A stretch of 64,000 bases of DNA from Pseudoflavonifractor sp. AF19-9AC (GTDB taxonomy: Bacteria; Bacillota; Clostridia; Oscillospirales; Oscillospiraceae): contig NZ_QUGI01000001.1 in assembly GCF_003478995.1 (NCBI RefSeq), forward strand, positions 205,762 to 269,761, read 5' to 3'. The position numbers and the translations under genes are program-made. Positions 15,209 through 24,045 of this stretch are shown piece by piece. The notes beneath the pieces are model-generated. The model had not been told where the DNA came from. It did no database searches and was given only the letters and a program-made list of their open reading frames with translations. Every line of letters begins with the position of its first letter. The stretch's first letter is position 1.

Positions 15209-15649
15209 TTAACCCGCCAGGATTTCACACTTGAGTACGCCTGGGCTGTTGCCCACGTCTCCCAGCACCTCTTCAATGGAGCGGCGCAGGGCGGAGGTCT
15301 GGGCGGTCATGGTGACCACGGCGCAGCCATTCACCGGAATGTTCTGATTGATGGTCAGAATGTTGACTCCGGTGCCGGCAAAGATGTTCAGTGCGGCGGA
15401 GAGAATGCCCGGCTCGTCCTTCAGCAGAATCTGAAAGGTAACGATTCGCCCGTGGAGCATGTCATTGAAGGGGCGGACCGTGTCCTTATACTTATAGAAG
15501 GCGCTGCGGCTGATGCCCACCGCCCGGGCCGCGGCATTGACTGTGGTCTCCTCGCCGGTGTCCAAAAGACGCTTGGCTTCTGCCACTTTCAAAAAGATTT
15601 CCGGCATGGCCGAGGCCTCGACAATAAAGTATTTCGCGGAGATACTCAT
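15209..15649 (-). CDS. pheB: ACT domain protein, UPF0735 (PheB-like)
   Basis: A 146-residue protein; the start at 15649 follows AAGGAGGG. An N-terminal helix-turn-helix-like part contains AARAVGISRSAFYKYKDTVRPF, the hallmark of the UPF0735 family (B. subtilis PheB). A C-terminal ACT domain (about 72-146) contains LKDEPGILSAALNIFAGTG. The family is thought to be an amino-acid-responsive regulator; the name PheB does not imply prephenate chemistry. It leads the operon with hom and lysC, where it probably senses an aspartate-family amino acid. That role is inference from context. Confidence 0.92.
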   Translation of the reverse strand: MSISAKYFIVEASAMPEIFLKVAEAKRLLDTGEETTVNAAARAVGISRSAFYKYKDTVRPFNDMLHGRIVTFQILLKDEPGILSAALNIFAGTGVNILTINQNIPVNGCAVVTMTAQTSALRRSIEEVLGDVGNSPGVLKCEILAG

Positions 15650-15715
15650 GGGCGGCCCTCCTTGTTCTGCTAACCTGTCCACGCTGCAAAGGCATTTGTT
15701 CTTGTGACATGGCAT

Positions 15716-15744
15716 ATTGTAACACACCACAACCACGGTTGCAA
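15716..15744 (-). promoter_or_regulatory. Promoter of the pheB-hom-lysC operon
   Basis: Minus-strand TTGCAA (15744-15739), 17-bp spacer, TACAAT (15721-15716), about 65 bp before the pheB start. Confidence 0.7.
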
Positions 15745-15831
15745 CGGGAAAATGCTTGGTGGAATGGTGAAATTTCTCCATATCAGTCTGCTGTTCTCCG
15801 TCATATTATCCAGAAAAAAGAGAAAGGGACA

Positions 15832-15866
15832 GAAAAACGGCCGCCTCCGGCTTAGCCGGAGGCGGC
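15832..15866 (-). terminator. Intrinsic terminator of the PBP gene
   Basis: A perfect 12-bp stem (15840-15851 with 15855-15866), loop TTA; on the minus strand it is followed by GTTTTTCT. Confidence 0.9.
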
Positions 15867-15880
15867 AAAAAGAGAAAAGA

Positions 15881-18559
15881 TCAGGGCTTGGGGACATCCT
15901 GGGAACTGGAGGAGTGGGATCCGGAGCTGGAAGAACTGCCGGAACCACTCTCACTGCCGCCGGAACCGTCGGGGTTTGTAGGATCCGTAGGATCGGTGGG
16001 ATCGGTAGGATCGGTAGGATCCGTGGGGTCCACAGGCTGCCAGGGATCGGTGGGATCTGTGGGATCGGTAGGCACTTCAGGGGCTGTGGTGTGCACCGTG
16101 CAGGCGCCGTAGCCCTCCACCACACTCAGGCGGTACATATTGTCCTGAGCGGTAGCAGAACCCACCTGCTCCCGCTCATAGTTGGGCAGGCAGATCTGCT
16201 TCTGGCTCTCCTCCGGGCAGTAGGGACCGGCAATGTGATAGAGGCCGGTCTCGTTGCCGTTGGCGTCCAGAATGGGACAGTCGGTACACACGGTCACTAC
16301 ACTGTCGGCAGTGTGGATGGTGCACACGCCGGTGGGAGCATCGCCCTGGAAGACGCTGTCCCGGCCCACCCGGCTGCCGCGGGGATCCATGGAGCAGTAC
16401 TCAGTGGGCAGAAGTCCGCTGTCCAGGCAGTAGTCCACGGTGGTCAGACCGGAGGGAACGTTGAATTTCTTGTTTTCCAGCCCGTCGTGGATCTGAGACA
16501 TGACTTTGTTCCACAGAATGAGGGCGGGGTTGCCGCTGGTGCTCATCTTCTCATTCTTTTCGTAGCCGGTCCAGACGGCGGCGGTGTAGTAGGGGGTGTA
16601 GCCCACAAACCAGCGGTCGTAGTTGTCGGTGGTGGTACCAGTCTTACCGCCGGCAGACATGTTCTTCAGGTCATAGCCGGCGCCGGTACCCTTATCCAGC
16701 ACGTCCGAGAGCATGGAGTTCATATAATAGGCGGTGGTGTCCTTAATGGCGACCTCCTGCTTGGGCTCATTCTCCAGCAGGACCACCTCCTGGCCGTCCA
16801 CCAGCTGGGTCACCTTGGTGTAGGTCCGGGAGTAGGTGTAAATGCCGTTATTGGGGAAGGTGGCGTAGGCCTCGGCCATGTCCCGGGTGCACACGCCGTT
16901 GGTGAGACCGCCCATGGCCAGGGGGGAGACGGCGATGTCCGTGCTCACCTTTCCGTTGGACTCCATGGCCTCCACCAGATCGATGTGGTATTTCTCTTCC
17001 ATGAAGTTGAAGCTGTTTTCCGGCGTAACCAGATCAGCCAGAATACGCACGGCGATGGTGTTCACCGAGCGGGTCAGACCGCTTCGCACGGTGGTGAGAC
17101 CGCGGTAGCTGGCGGCACCGGAGTTGGTGGGCCAGGCCCGGCCGCCCATTACCTCGTAGGGGTAGTCGTCAATGATGGAGATAGGGGAGACGAGCCCCAT
17201 TTCCAGAGCGGGGGAGTAGACCGACAAAGGCTTGATGGAGGAGCCGGGCTGCCGCTGGGCCGTGTTGGCGTAGTTGGTGAGCAGGTTGCCCTCCTTCTCT
17301 CCAAACTGGCCCACAATGGCCACCACGTCGCCGGTGGTGTTGTCGATGATGGTGATGGAGGACTGCATATCCTGTCCGCTCTTGGAGACGTAGTTCAGAT
17401 TCTCGCGGTTGGTATAAACTTCCTCGGCGATGGCCTGAATGTCGGGATCCAGGCAGGTGTAGATGCGCAGGCCGCCGCGGCCCAGCATCTGGGAGATGCG
17501 CTGGTCCGACCATTTGAGCTGTTCCGCCAGATCTTTCTTCACGTCGGCCAACACGGTCTCCTCGTACCAGGAATAGATCTCCTGAGGGGCGTCCTCGCCC
17601 TCGCCCTGGACAAAGACCAGCTCCTGGGCCACGGCCTCGTCATATTCCTCCTGGGTGATCTTTCCCTGCTCCAGCATCTGGGCGAGGACGATCTCCTGGC
17701 GGTATTTGTTGTACTGTCGGGCGGTCCAAGTCTCGGTGCCGTCAGGGCTGGGCATTTTGGCGTCGGAGTAGGGGCTGTACTTGGAGGGGTTGTTGGTGAT
17801 GCCGATGAGACTGGCGCATTCAGCCAGCGTAAGCTCACTGACCGGCTTGCCAAAGTACTTCAAGGAGGCGGAGCCCACACCGTCACAGCCGCTGCCCAGG
17901 GGAATGATGTTCAGGTAGAGGGTAATGGTATCTTCCTTGGAATTATTCTGGGTAAAGCGGAGGGCGCGGACAATCTCGGTGATTTTCCGCTTTACGGTGG
18001 TCTCGTTGTAGCCGGTGAGGTTTTTGATGGTCTGCTGGGTGATGGTGGAGCCGCCCTGAATATCGCCACCGGTAAACATGGACAGGACTGCCTTACCGGT
18101 GCGCAGCCAGTCCACGCCGGAGTGAGTCCAGAAGCGCTTATCCTCAATGGCCACAGCGGCGTCGATGAGGTTCTCGGGAATCTCCTCATAGTCCACCCAG
18201 ATGGAACTGGTGGAGTTGAGCAGCGTGGTCATTTCTTTGTATTCCCCGGTTTCCTTATCCTGATAGTACATGACGCTGTTCTCGCCCAGAGTGAAGTCAT
18301 CCGCACTCAGGTCGGCGATGGGGAAGATTACGGTTTTAATGTACACTGCGGCAAAGCAGCACAGAATAGCGCTGGTGCAAAGACCGATGAGCAGCAGGGT
18401 GCCCAGCACTTTCCCCACGGTGCGCATGGTGCTGCTGCGGCCCTTTTTGGAACGGCGAGGGCGCCGCTCGCTCTGCCTTCTGGGGGCCTGGCGGCGGGAG
18501 GGGTACTCACTGTTTTCATAAAGGGAACTGGAATGATTGTTGTGATTCTGGTCAGACAC
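15881..18559 (-). CDS. Class A penicillin-binding protein (PBP1A type)
   Basis: An 892-residue bifunctional peptidoglycan synthase. A GTG start at 18559 is chosen because GGAGG sits 7 nt upstream. A basic cytoplasmic N-terminus precedes one membrane anchor (about 48-76). The GT51 glycosyltransferase domain has its catalytic Glu139 in EDKRFWTHSG and the GGSTITQQTIKNL segment. The transpeptidase carries SxxK at S440-K443, SxN at S498-N500 and KTG at 639-641. The C-terminus is a low-complexity wall-spanning tail of Thr-Asp-Pro repeats followed by a Ser/Gly-rich stretch. It acts outside the membrane in wall growth, possibly also in spore cortex. Confidence 0.95.
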   Translation of the reverse strand: MSDQNHNNHSSSLYENSEYPSRRQAPRRQSERRPRRSKKGRSSTMRTVGKVLGTLLLIGLCTSAILCCFAAVYIKTVIFPIADLSADDFTLGENSVMYYQDKETGEYKEMTTLLNSTSSIWVDYEEIPENLIDAAVAIEDKRFWTHSGVDWLRTGKAVLSMFTGGDIQGGSTITQQTIKNLTGYNETTVKRKITEIVRALRFTQNNSKEDTITLYLNIIPLGSGCDGVGSASLKYFGKPVSELTLAECASLIGITNNPSKYSPYSDAKMPSPDGTETWTARQYNKYRQEIVLAQMLEQGKITQEEYDEAVAQELVFVQGEGEDAPQEIYSWYEETVLADVKKDLAEQLKWSDQRISQMLGRGGLRIYTCLDPDIQAIAEEVYTNRENLNYVSKSGQDMQSSITIIDNTTGDVVAIVGQFGEKEGNLLTNYANTAQRQPGSSIKPLSVYSPALEMGLVSPISIIDDYPYEVMGGRAWPTNSGAASYRGLTTVRSGLTRSVNTIAVRILADLVTPENSFNFMEEKYHIDLVEAMESNGKVSTDIAVSPLAMGGLTNGVCTRDMAEAYATFPNNGIYTYSRTYTKVTQLVDGQEVVLLENEPKQEVAIKDTTAYYMNSMLSDVLDKGTGAGYDLKNMSAGGKTGTTTDNYDRWFVGYTPYYTAAVWTGYEKNEKMSTSGNPALILWNKVMSQIHDGLENKKFNVPSGLTTVDYCLDSGLLPTEYCSMDPRGSRVGRDSVFQGDAPTGVCTIHTADSVVTVCTDCPILDANGNETGLYHIAGPYCPEESQKQICLPNYEREQVGSATAQDNMYRLSVVEGYGACTVHTTAPEVPTDPTDPTDPWQPVDPTDPTDPTDPTDPTDPTNPDGSGGSESGSGSSSSSGSHSSSSQDVPKP
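15976..16073 (-). repeat. 9-bp tandem repeat coding for Thr-Asp-Pro
   Basis: Successive 9-bp units of the form ggatcggta encode repeated TDP in the PBP tail. Such repeats can change number by slippage, altering tail length without changing frame. Confidence 0.85.
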
Positions 18560-18683
18560 GATGTTACCTCCAAACGGTGTTCGGCAGCGCCGTCCACCGG
18601 TGGTCGATGGGGTTCGAAAGGGACTGCCGGAACACCGGCTTTTCTGCCCGCACGAAAGGGGCAGGCAAAAAAATACAAGTAAC

Positions 18684-18711
18684 ATTATAACAGATTTTAC
18701 CCGTTTGTCCA
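18684..18711 (-). promoter_or_regulatory. Promoter of the PBP gene
   Basis: Minus-strand TGGACA (18711-18706), 16-bp spacer, TATAAT (18689-18684). Confidence 0.65.
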
Positions 18712-18788
18712 CCATAAATGCCGGGAGAGGGGGAAGGGGGGCAAAAAGGTGACAAAAAACGGGGGGTAAAATTTACAAGAAGGGACTC

Positions 18789-18817
18789 TTGCATTTTTCC
18801 CTGTGTCGGGGTAAAAT
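18789..18817 (+). promoter_or_regulatory. Promoter of the DUF1292 gene
   Basis: TTGCAT (18789-18794), 17-bp spacer, TAAAAT (18812-18817). Confidence 0.6.
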
Positions 18818-18862
18818 AGACGGGAACAAGAGAGACAATCAAAACCGGGAGGTACCCAAGTT

Positions 18863-19177
18863 ATGAGCGAAGCCTTTGGCCCCGATTTTATCACCGTCAC
18901 CGACGAGGACGGCAATGAGTTTGAGCTGGAGCTGATTGACACTCTGGAGCATGAGGGCGTAACCTATTATGCTATGTTCCCTGCTGTGGCGGAAAATGAG
19001 GAAACCGGCGAGCCGGTGGACGTGGATGCCGACGACGAGGAGTACGGCCTGGTGATTATGAAGGCTCTGGAGGAGAATGGGGAGGAGATTTTGTCCACTC
19101 TGGACTCCGACGAGGAGCTGGATGCCATTTACAATCTCTTTATGGAGCGCTTCTTCGAGGAAGAGGACGAGGAATAA
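18863..19177 (+). CDS. DUF1292 (YrzB-type) acidic protein
   Basis: A 104-residue, very acidic cytoplasmic protein; GGGAGG precedes the start. It opens with ITVTDEDGNEFELELIDTLEHEG and continues with YYAMFPAVAEN and EEYGLVIMKALEENGEE, the pattern of DUF1292 (UPF0473). Family members are widespread in Firmicutes, often near the RNase YqgF or tRNA genes. Their function is unknown. Here the gene is followed within a few bases by a structured RNA, probably 6S RNA, and shares its direction. It ends in an acidic run (FFEEEDEE). Confidence 0.88.
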   Translation: MSEAFGPDFITVTDEDGNEFELELIDTLEHEGVTYYAMFPAVAENEETGEPVDVDADDEEYGLVIMKALEENGEEILSTLDSDEELDAIYNLFMERFFEEEDEE

Positions 19178-19180
19178 GAG

Positions 19181-19400
19181 AAATCCCTGGTGTGTCTTTC
19201 CTGCTCGGTGCGTGATGGGCTCTTTTAAACCCACATTTTTTAAACGGGACGCCCCCTCACGGCGTGGCTTGCAGGCCTCCCGGCCCCCTTATGAGGTCAG
19301 CTGGAAGTTGGAAGCAGTAAAACGTCGTGGAGGCGACCCACCTGCCGACACGTGCAGGTTTTAAACGGGTTCACACGGCCAGAGCGGGGGATAGAAAACA
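19181..19400 (+). ncRNA. ssrS: Probable 6S RNA (SsrS)
   Basis: The segment has no open frame and a strong secondary-structure pattern. The 5' part (ccctggtgtg near 19184) pairs with the 3' part (cacacggccag near 19372) to close a long rod. Internal segments such as gggctcttttaaacccac, aaacgggacgc and ctgcaggttttaaacggg match my memory of clostridial 6S RNA. A terminator follows at 19415-19442. 6S RNA binds RNA polymerase holoenzyme by mimicking an open promoter and adjusts transcription in stationary phase. The identity rests on pattern recognition, and the ends are approximate. Confidence 0.6.
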
Positions 19401-19414
19401 CATTGGGATCTGGG

Positions 19415-19442
19415 CCGCGGCATATTTGCCGCGGTCTTTTTT
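19415..19442 (+). terminator. Intrinsic terminator after the probable 6S RNA
   Basis: An 8-bp stem ccgcggca/tgccgcgg (19415-19422 with 19427-19434) followed by TCTTTTTT. Confidence 0.85.
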
Positions 19443-19518
19443 ATTGGCTGAAATGGGGGAAATCAACCCGGAAAACATGAATAAACTGTAAAACACAGGG
19501 CTTTCCGCCCGGCGGCAC

Positions 19519-19547
19519 TTGCAAGGCGGGGGAGTTTTTAGTATAAT
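19519..19547 (+). promoter_or_regulatory. Promoter of the foldase gene
   Basis: TTGCAA (19519-19524), 17-bp spacer, TATAAT (19542-19547). Confidence 0.75.
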
Positions 19548-19645
19548 ACTCCAAGTACGGCTTTTGCCGTTTCCCCCAAAACCGGATGGATCCGGAAGGC
19601 GGGGGACGAGAAGATTTATCTACAACGAGAGGACTGAACGAAACC

Positions 19646-21208
19646 GTGAGTGCATCCAGAGAAAAGAAGACCCGTCAGGACGAGGTCACCCAGGGGCCCA
19701 CGTCCCGGGAGCAGAAGCGGCAGCAGGAGGCCAAGGAGGCCCGGCGCAGCAAGGTTCTGTACACCGTGGTGGGCGTGGTGTGCGCCGTTTTGGCGGTTGC
19801 CGTTATTGTTTGGAACACCGGAGTGCTGCCCCGCACCATGACCGCGGTGACCATCAACGGAGAAAAGTACAACGCTGTGGACGTGCAGTATTACTTCAAT
19901 ACCACCCGTCTCAACCTGCTCACTCTGTACTATGAAAATTTCGGTACCATTCCCTTTGATACCAGCACTTCCACCAAGGAGCTGATCTATAATGAGGAGA
20001 GCGGCCAGACCTGGTACGACTATCTGATGGAGCAGACCATCAAGTCCATGCAGGTCAATGCCGCCCTGGCGGACAAGGCCGAGGCCGAGGGCTACACCAT
20101 GTCCCAGGAGGCCCAGGAGGCGCTGGACAGCAGCCTGAAGAGCCTGGAGACCGTTTGGGTGGGCCGCTACAGCAGCCGGGACGCCTATATCCGGGCCAAT
20201 TACGGGTCCTACCTCAGCTACGACCACTATGTGGAGTTGGTGACCCGGGACGCTCTTGCCAGCGACTACGCCCAGACCTACTACGACGGTCTCTCCTATA
20301 CTGATGAGGACTATGAGGCCTATTACCAGGAGAACACCGACGCTCTGGATACCTATACCCTCTCCGAGTTCGTCTTCCGCGCCAATGTGCCCACCACCGA
20401 TGAGGAGGGCAATGCCATTGAGATGACCGACGAGGAGAAGGCAGAGGCCCTGGCCAAGGCTCAGGACGAGCTGAAGCCCGTGGCTGAGGAACTCCAGGCC
20501 AAGCTGGAGGCCGGTGAGGACCCCGCTGCTCTGGCAGAGGAGTATGCCGACCAGCTGTATTCCAGCGCTGTCGGTAAGAAGACCAGCGGCAGCAGCCTGG
20601 ACAGCCTGTACAGCGACTGGGCCAAGGACAGCGCCCGCCAGACCGGCGACGTGACCTTTGCGGAGTCGGAAAGCTCTTCCACCACCACCTACTACTATGT
20701 GGTCCGCTTTGAGGACCGCGCCCGGGATGACGGCAACACCGCCGATGTGCGCCACATTCTGGTGCAGGCCGAGGAGAGCGACGGTGCCGAGGAGCCCACT
20801 GAGGAGCAGTATGCCGCCGCCGAGGCCAAGGCAGAGGAACTGCTGGAGCAGTGGAAGTCCGGTGAGGCCACCGAGGACTCCTTCACCGCACTGGCCAAGG
20901 AGAACAGCGACGACCCCGCTGTGAGCCAGAATGAGGGCCTGTATGCCAACATTTCTTCCACATCCAGCTACGTCAAGCCCTTCCTGGACTGGGCTCTTGC
21001 TGACCACCAGCCCGGCGACACCGGCATCGTGCGCAGCGATGACAGCCAGGGCTATCACATTATGTATTATGTGAGCAGCGGTGATCCCACCTGGAAGCAG
21101 ACTGCAGACAGCACGCTGCGTCAGGAGGACTACAGTGCCTGGGAGGAGGAGGTTTCCTCCGGCTATGAGGCCACTAACGGATCCGGCTTGAATTTTGTCA
21201 ATGGCTGA
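19646..21208 (+). CDS. Membrane-anchored peptidylprolyl isomerase / foldase (PrsA/SurA type)
   Basis: A 520-residue protein. A GTG start at 19646 (MSASREKKTRQDE) is preferred because this N-terminus is typical of such proteins; the ATG at 19586 lacks a ribosome binding site, and the one before 19646 (GAGAGG) is rather distant. A basic, Gln/Lys-rich cytoplasmic segment leads into one transmembrane helix (about residues 36-60). An extracellular SurA-N-like helical region follows. A parvulin-like domain comes near residue 370-480, with VRHILVQAEES and FTALAKENSDDPAVSQNEG. It should assist folding of exported proteins. Its own promoter and terminator make it monocistronic. Confidence 0.85.
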   Translation: MSASREKKTRQDEVTQGPTSREQKRQQEAKEARRSKVLYTVVGVVCAVLAVAVIVWNTGVLPRTMTAVTINGEKYNAVDVQYYFNTTRLNLLTLYYENFGTIPFDTSTSTKELIYNEESGQTWYDYLMEQTIKSMQVNAALADKAEAEGYTMSQEAQEALDSSLKSLETVWVGRYSSRDAYIRANYGSYLSYDHYVELVTRDALASDYAQTYYDGLSYTDEDYEAYYQENTDALDTYTLSEFVFRANVPTTDEEGNAIEMTDEEKAEALAKAQDELKPVAEELQAKLEAGEDPAALAEEYADQLYSSAVGKKTSGSSLDSLYSDWAKDSARQTGDVTFAESESSSTTTYYYVVRFEDRARDDGNTADVRHILVQAEESDGAEEPTEEQYAAAEAKAEELLEQWKSGEATEDSFTALAKENSDDPAVSQNEGLYANISSTSSYVKPFLDWALADHQPGDTGIVRSDDSQGYHIMYYVSSGDPTWKQTADSTLRQEDYSAWEEEVSSGYEATNGSGLNFVNG

Positions 21209-21230
21209 TCACAATTGAACTGAGCACATA

Positions 21231-21275
21231 CAGGGCCGCCCCCGCATTTTTCGGGGGCGGCCCTGTGGATTTTTT
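21231..21275 (+). terminator. Intrinsic terminator after the foldase gene
   Basis: A perfect 14-bp stem (21231-21244 with 21252-21265) followed by TGGATTTTTT. Confidence 0.9.
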
Positions 21276-21283
21276 AGCAGGCA

Positions 21284-21312
21284 TTTACAAGCGGGGAAAA
21301 GTGAGATATACT
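21284..21312 (+). promoter_or_regulatory. Promoter of the zinc ABC operon
   Basis: TTTACA (21284-21289), 17-bp spacer, TATACT (21307-21312). No clear Zur/Fur box is recognised between it and the start. Confidence 0.7.
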
Positions 21313-21370
21313 AAATCAGTTAAAAAGAAGCGGCATACCAGCCGTTTAATTTCAAACTATGAGGTATCGC

Positions 21371-22339
21371 ATGAAAAAGTGGATTTCTTTGATCAGCGTA
21401 CTGGCGCTTCTGTTCTCCCTGTCCGCCTGCGGGCAGAAAAACGGTGACGCCTCCCAGAACGAGGAGGACGGATTGACCCTGCTGGCCACCACCTATCCTG
21501 TCTATCTCCTGGCCAGTGCTGTGGCCGAGGGAGCGGAGGGAGTGACGGTGGAGCGGCTGAACACCGGGGCGGTGAGCTGCCTTCACGATTACACCCTGTC
21601 CGTGGGCGATATGAAACGGATTGAAGGTGCGGACATTCTGGCCATCAACGGCGTGGACCTGGAGGAATTTATGTCCGACGCCCTGGCGGCCTCTCGGGGC
21701 ACGGTCATTGACTGTTCCCAGGGAATTGAGCTGCTGGAGAGCCTGGGCCACAGCCACAGCGACGGGGATGAGGAGGACGACCACAGCGGCCACTACGATC
21801 CCCACATCTGGATGGACCCCGACAACGCCATCGCCATGGCCGGCAACCTCTGCCTCGGCCTGAGCGAGGCCGACCCCAGCAACGCGGAAACTTACGCGGC
21901 CAATCTGGATTCGGTCACTGCTCAGTTGGAGGACTGGAGGAGTACCATGCAGGATACCCTTCGGAAGGCGGAGGAGGGCGGTGTTTCCATCCCCGGTCTT
22001 GTCACCTTCCACGACGGGTTCCAGTACTTTGCCCGTGCCTTTGACCTGCCCCTCCTGGCTGCCATCGAGGAGGAGGAGGGCAGCGAGGCCAGCGCCCAGG
22101 TGATCAACGAGACAGTTACCCTGGTAAAGGAGAATCAGATTCCCGTGATCTTTACCGAGGTCAACGGATCCGATGCTACCGCTCAGGCCATTGCCCGGGA
22201 GACGGGCTGCGCTGTGGCCCAACTCACCATGCTGATGGACGGACCGGATGACGGGGAGCTTGCCAACTATCTGGACGGGCTGTCCGCCAACATCACCGCC
22301 ATCGTCAACGGCTTTGCCGGAGAAGAGGTAGTTTCATGA
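21371..22339 (+). CDS. znuA: Zinc/manganese ABC transporter substrate-binding lipoprotein
   Basis: A 322-residue extracytoplasmic binding protein. The start at 21371 follows GAGGT. The lipobox LSAC gives a lipidated Cys20. The fold is the SBP-A1 (ZnuA/AdcA/MntC) class: a first metal-ligand region at LHDYTLS (His72), an acidic His-rich loop (residues 127-145, with HSH and HSGH) and DPHIWMDP, then TFHDGFQYF. The His-rich loop is typical of zinc rather than manganese transporters. It heads a three-gene operon with the ATPase and permease, the start of the next gene overlapping its stop. Confidence 0.92.
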   Translation: MKKWISLISVLALLFSLSACGQKNGDASQNEEDGLTLLATTYPVYLLASAVAEGAEGVTVERLNTGAVSCLHDYTLSVGDMKRIEGADILAINGVDLEEFMSDALAASRGTVIDCSQGIELLESLGHSHSDGDEEDDHSGHYDPHIWMDPDNAIAMAGNLCLGLSEADPSNAETYAANLDSVTAQLEDWRSTMQDTLRKAEEGGVSIPGLVTFHDGFQYFARAFDLPLLAAIEEEEGSEASAQVINETVTLVKENQIPVIFTEVNGSDATAQAIARETGCAVAQLTMLMDGPDDGELANYLDGLSANITAIVNGFAGEEVVS

Positions 22340-23139
22340 GAAAGATCAAGCACGGCAAGCTGGCCGCCGGCTGCGCCGACGCCTGCTGCCTGAAGCTGGA
22401 GGGCCTGTCCGTCAACCTCCAGGGGGACTCCATCCTGGAGGAGGTGTCCTTCCACCTCCACTGCGGGGAAATTGTGGCCCTCATCGGGCCCAACGGGGCG
22501 GGAAAATCCTCCCTGTTCCGCAGCATTCTGGGGCAGATGCCCTACTCCGGATCCATTACCTTCGCCCCGGCAGGTGGTCCGGCCATCCGTCTGGCGGACG
22601 GAGCGGTCACCGGTGGGGCCCGGCCTCTGGTGGGCTATGTGCCCCAGTCTCCCAGCTTTGACCGGGGGGACCCGGTAAGCGTGCTGGACTTCTTCACCGC
22701 CGCCACCGCCCGGTGGCCGGTGTGGCTGCCGGTGCCAAAAAAGTACCGGGAGCGGGCAGCTGCCTGCCTTCAGCGGGTCCACGGAGAAGATCTGCTGGAC
22801 AAGGCCATGGGGGCCCTGTCCGGCGGCCAGCTGCAGCGGGTGCTGCTGGCCCTGGCCCTGGAGCCGGTGCCCCACATCCTCATTCTGGACGAGCCCCTGT
22901 CCGGCGTGGACATTGAGGGCGAGCACCAGCTGCTGGAGATGCTGGACGAGCTGCGCACCGAATACGACCTGTCCATCTTCCTCTCCACCCACGACTTTGC
23001 CACCCTGGGCCAGTTTGCCGACAAGGTGGTTTTGCTCAACCGCCGGGTGCTGAAGGTGGGCACCCCCGACGAGGTGCTCTCCTCCACGGAATTTTATGAC
23101 ACCTTCCACCTGCGGGTGGGGAAGGGAGGCGAGGGCTGA
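22336..23139 (+). CDS. znuC: Metal ABC transporter ATP-binding protein
   Basis: A 267-residue cytoplasmic ATPase that powers metal import. Walker A is GPNGAGKSS, the signature is LSGGQLQRVLLALAL and Walker B is ILILDEPLSG, followed by the switch His in STHDF. An unusually polar N-terminal extension (MRKIKHGKLAAGCADACCL) precedes the first beta strand. ATGA overlap with the binding-protein gene and TGATG overlap with the permease gene indicate coupled translation. Confidence 0.93.
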   Translation: MRKIKHGKLAAGCADACCLKLEGLSVNLQGDSILEEVSFHLHCGEIVALIGPNGAGKSSLFRSILGQMPYSGSITFAPAGGPAIRLADGAVTGGARPLVGYVPQSPSFDRGDPVSVLDFFTAATARWPVWLPVPKKYRERAAACLQRVHGEDLLDKAMGALSGGQLQRVLLALALEPVPHILILDEPLSGVDIEGEHQLLEMLDELRTEYDLSIFLSTHDFATLGQFADKVVLLNRRVLKVGTPDEVLSSTEFYDTFHLRVGKGGEG

Positions 23140-23984
23140 TGGAGCTTTGGTACTCTCTGGTGGCTCTGCTGCCCTTTGACTGGGCCCAGCCGGGCGGCAT
23201 GTACTTCATGAAAAACGCCCTCCTGGCGGTGCTGGTCATCTCTCCGCTCTTCGGCATCCTGTCCACCATGGTGGTCCACAGCCGCATGTCCTTCTTTTCC
23301 GACGCCCTGGGCCACTCCGCCTTCACCGGCATGGCCATCGGCGCCCTCTGCGGCTTCTCTGAGCCCACCTGGGCGGCGGTTCTCTTCGCCATTTTCTTCG
23401 CCCTGCTCTTTAATTTTGTGCGCCGGCGCACTCATCTGGCCAGCGACACGGTCATCGGTGTCTTTTCCTCCACTGCGGTGGCCCTGGGCATTTTCCTGTC
23501 CACCCTGGGAGGAAAGTCCTTCACCAAGTTCAACAGCCTCCTCATCGGCGACATCCTGTCGGTGGAGCCGGGAAAGATCGCCCTGCTGGCGGCCATCCTG
23601 GCACTCATCGTGGCCCTGTGGTGCCTGTCTTTCAACCAGCTGATGCTCTCGGCGGTCCATCCCGCCCTGGCCAACAGCCGGGGGATTCAGGTGTTCTGGC
23701 AGGAGACGGTGTTCTCCGTGGCCATCGCCGTGGTGGTCACCCTGTCCATGACCTGGGTGGGCCTGCTGGTCATCAACTCCCTGCTGGTCCTGCCGGCCGC
23801 CGCCGCAAGGAACGTGGCCCGGAACATGACCCAGTATCATCTGGTGTCCCTGGTGGGGGCTCTGGTAGCGGGCATCGCGGGCCTCATGACCTCCTACTAC
23901 ATTGATTCCTCCGCCGGTTCGGCCATTACCCTCTATCTGGCCATCTGGTTCTTTTTGTCCTTCCTCTTCCGGAAACGGGGATAA
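23139..23984 (+). CDS. znuB: Metal ABC transporter permease
   Basis: A 281-residue integral membrane protein of the ABC-3 family with about eight or nine helices. It contains the conserved SHALGHSAF-like coupling segment as FSDALGHSAFTGMAIG and the later SMTWVGLLVINSLLVLPAAAARN. It forms the channel of the zinc-type transporter with the two genes upstream. The operon ends with a long stem terminator just after it. Confidence 0.93.
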   Translation: MELWYSLVALLPFDWAQPGGMYFMKNALLAVLVISPLFGILSTMVVHSRMSFFSDALGHSAFTGMAIGALCGFSEPTWAAVLFAIFFALLFNFVRRRTHLASDTVIGVFSSTAVALGIFLSTLGGKSFTKFNSLLIGDILSVEPGKIALLAAILALIVALWCLSFNQLMLSAVHPALANSRGIQVFWQETVFSVAIAVVVTLSMTWVGLLVINSLLVLPAAAARNVARNMTQYHLVSLVGALVAGIAGLMTSYYIDSSAGSAITLYLAIWFFLSFLFRKRG

Positions 23985-23986
23985 AC

Positions 23987-24030
23987 GAAAAATCCCCCGT
24001 ATCCCTTTTCAGGGAATACGGGGGATTTTT
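23987..24030 (+). terminator. Intrinsic terminator of the zinc operon
   Basis: A 15-bp stem with one bulge (aatcccccgtatccc with gggaatacgggggatt), then TTT; A-rich on the left, so it may serve the converging gene too. Confidence 0.85.
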
Positions 24031-24045
24031 AACGGTTTCACGACC

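Noticed and set aside
15704..18682. A 992-codon open frame antisense to the PBP gene
   Set aside because: GC-rich third positions of the real gene keep the antisense frame open; its translation is low-complexity Gly/His/Val-rich and has no domain, while the minus-strand frame has complete GT51 and transpeptidase motifs.
21313..21370. Zur/Fur operator before the zinc ABC operon
   Set aside because: A loose inverted pattern around agcggcataccagccg does not match a consensus I can defend.
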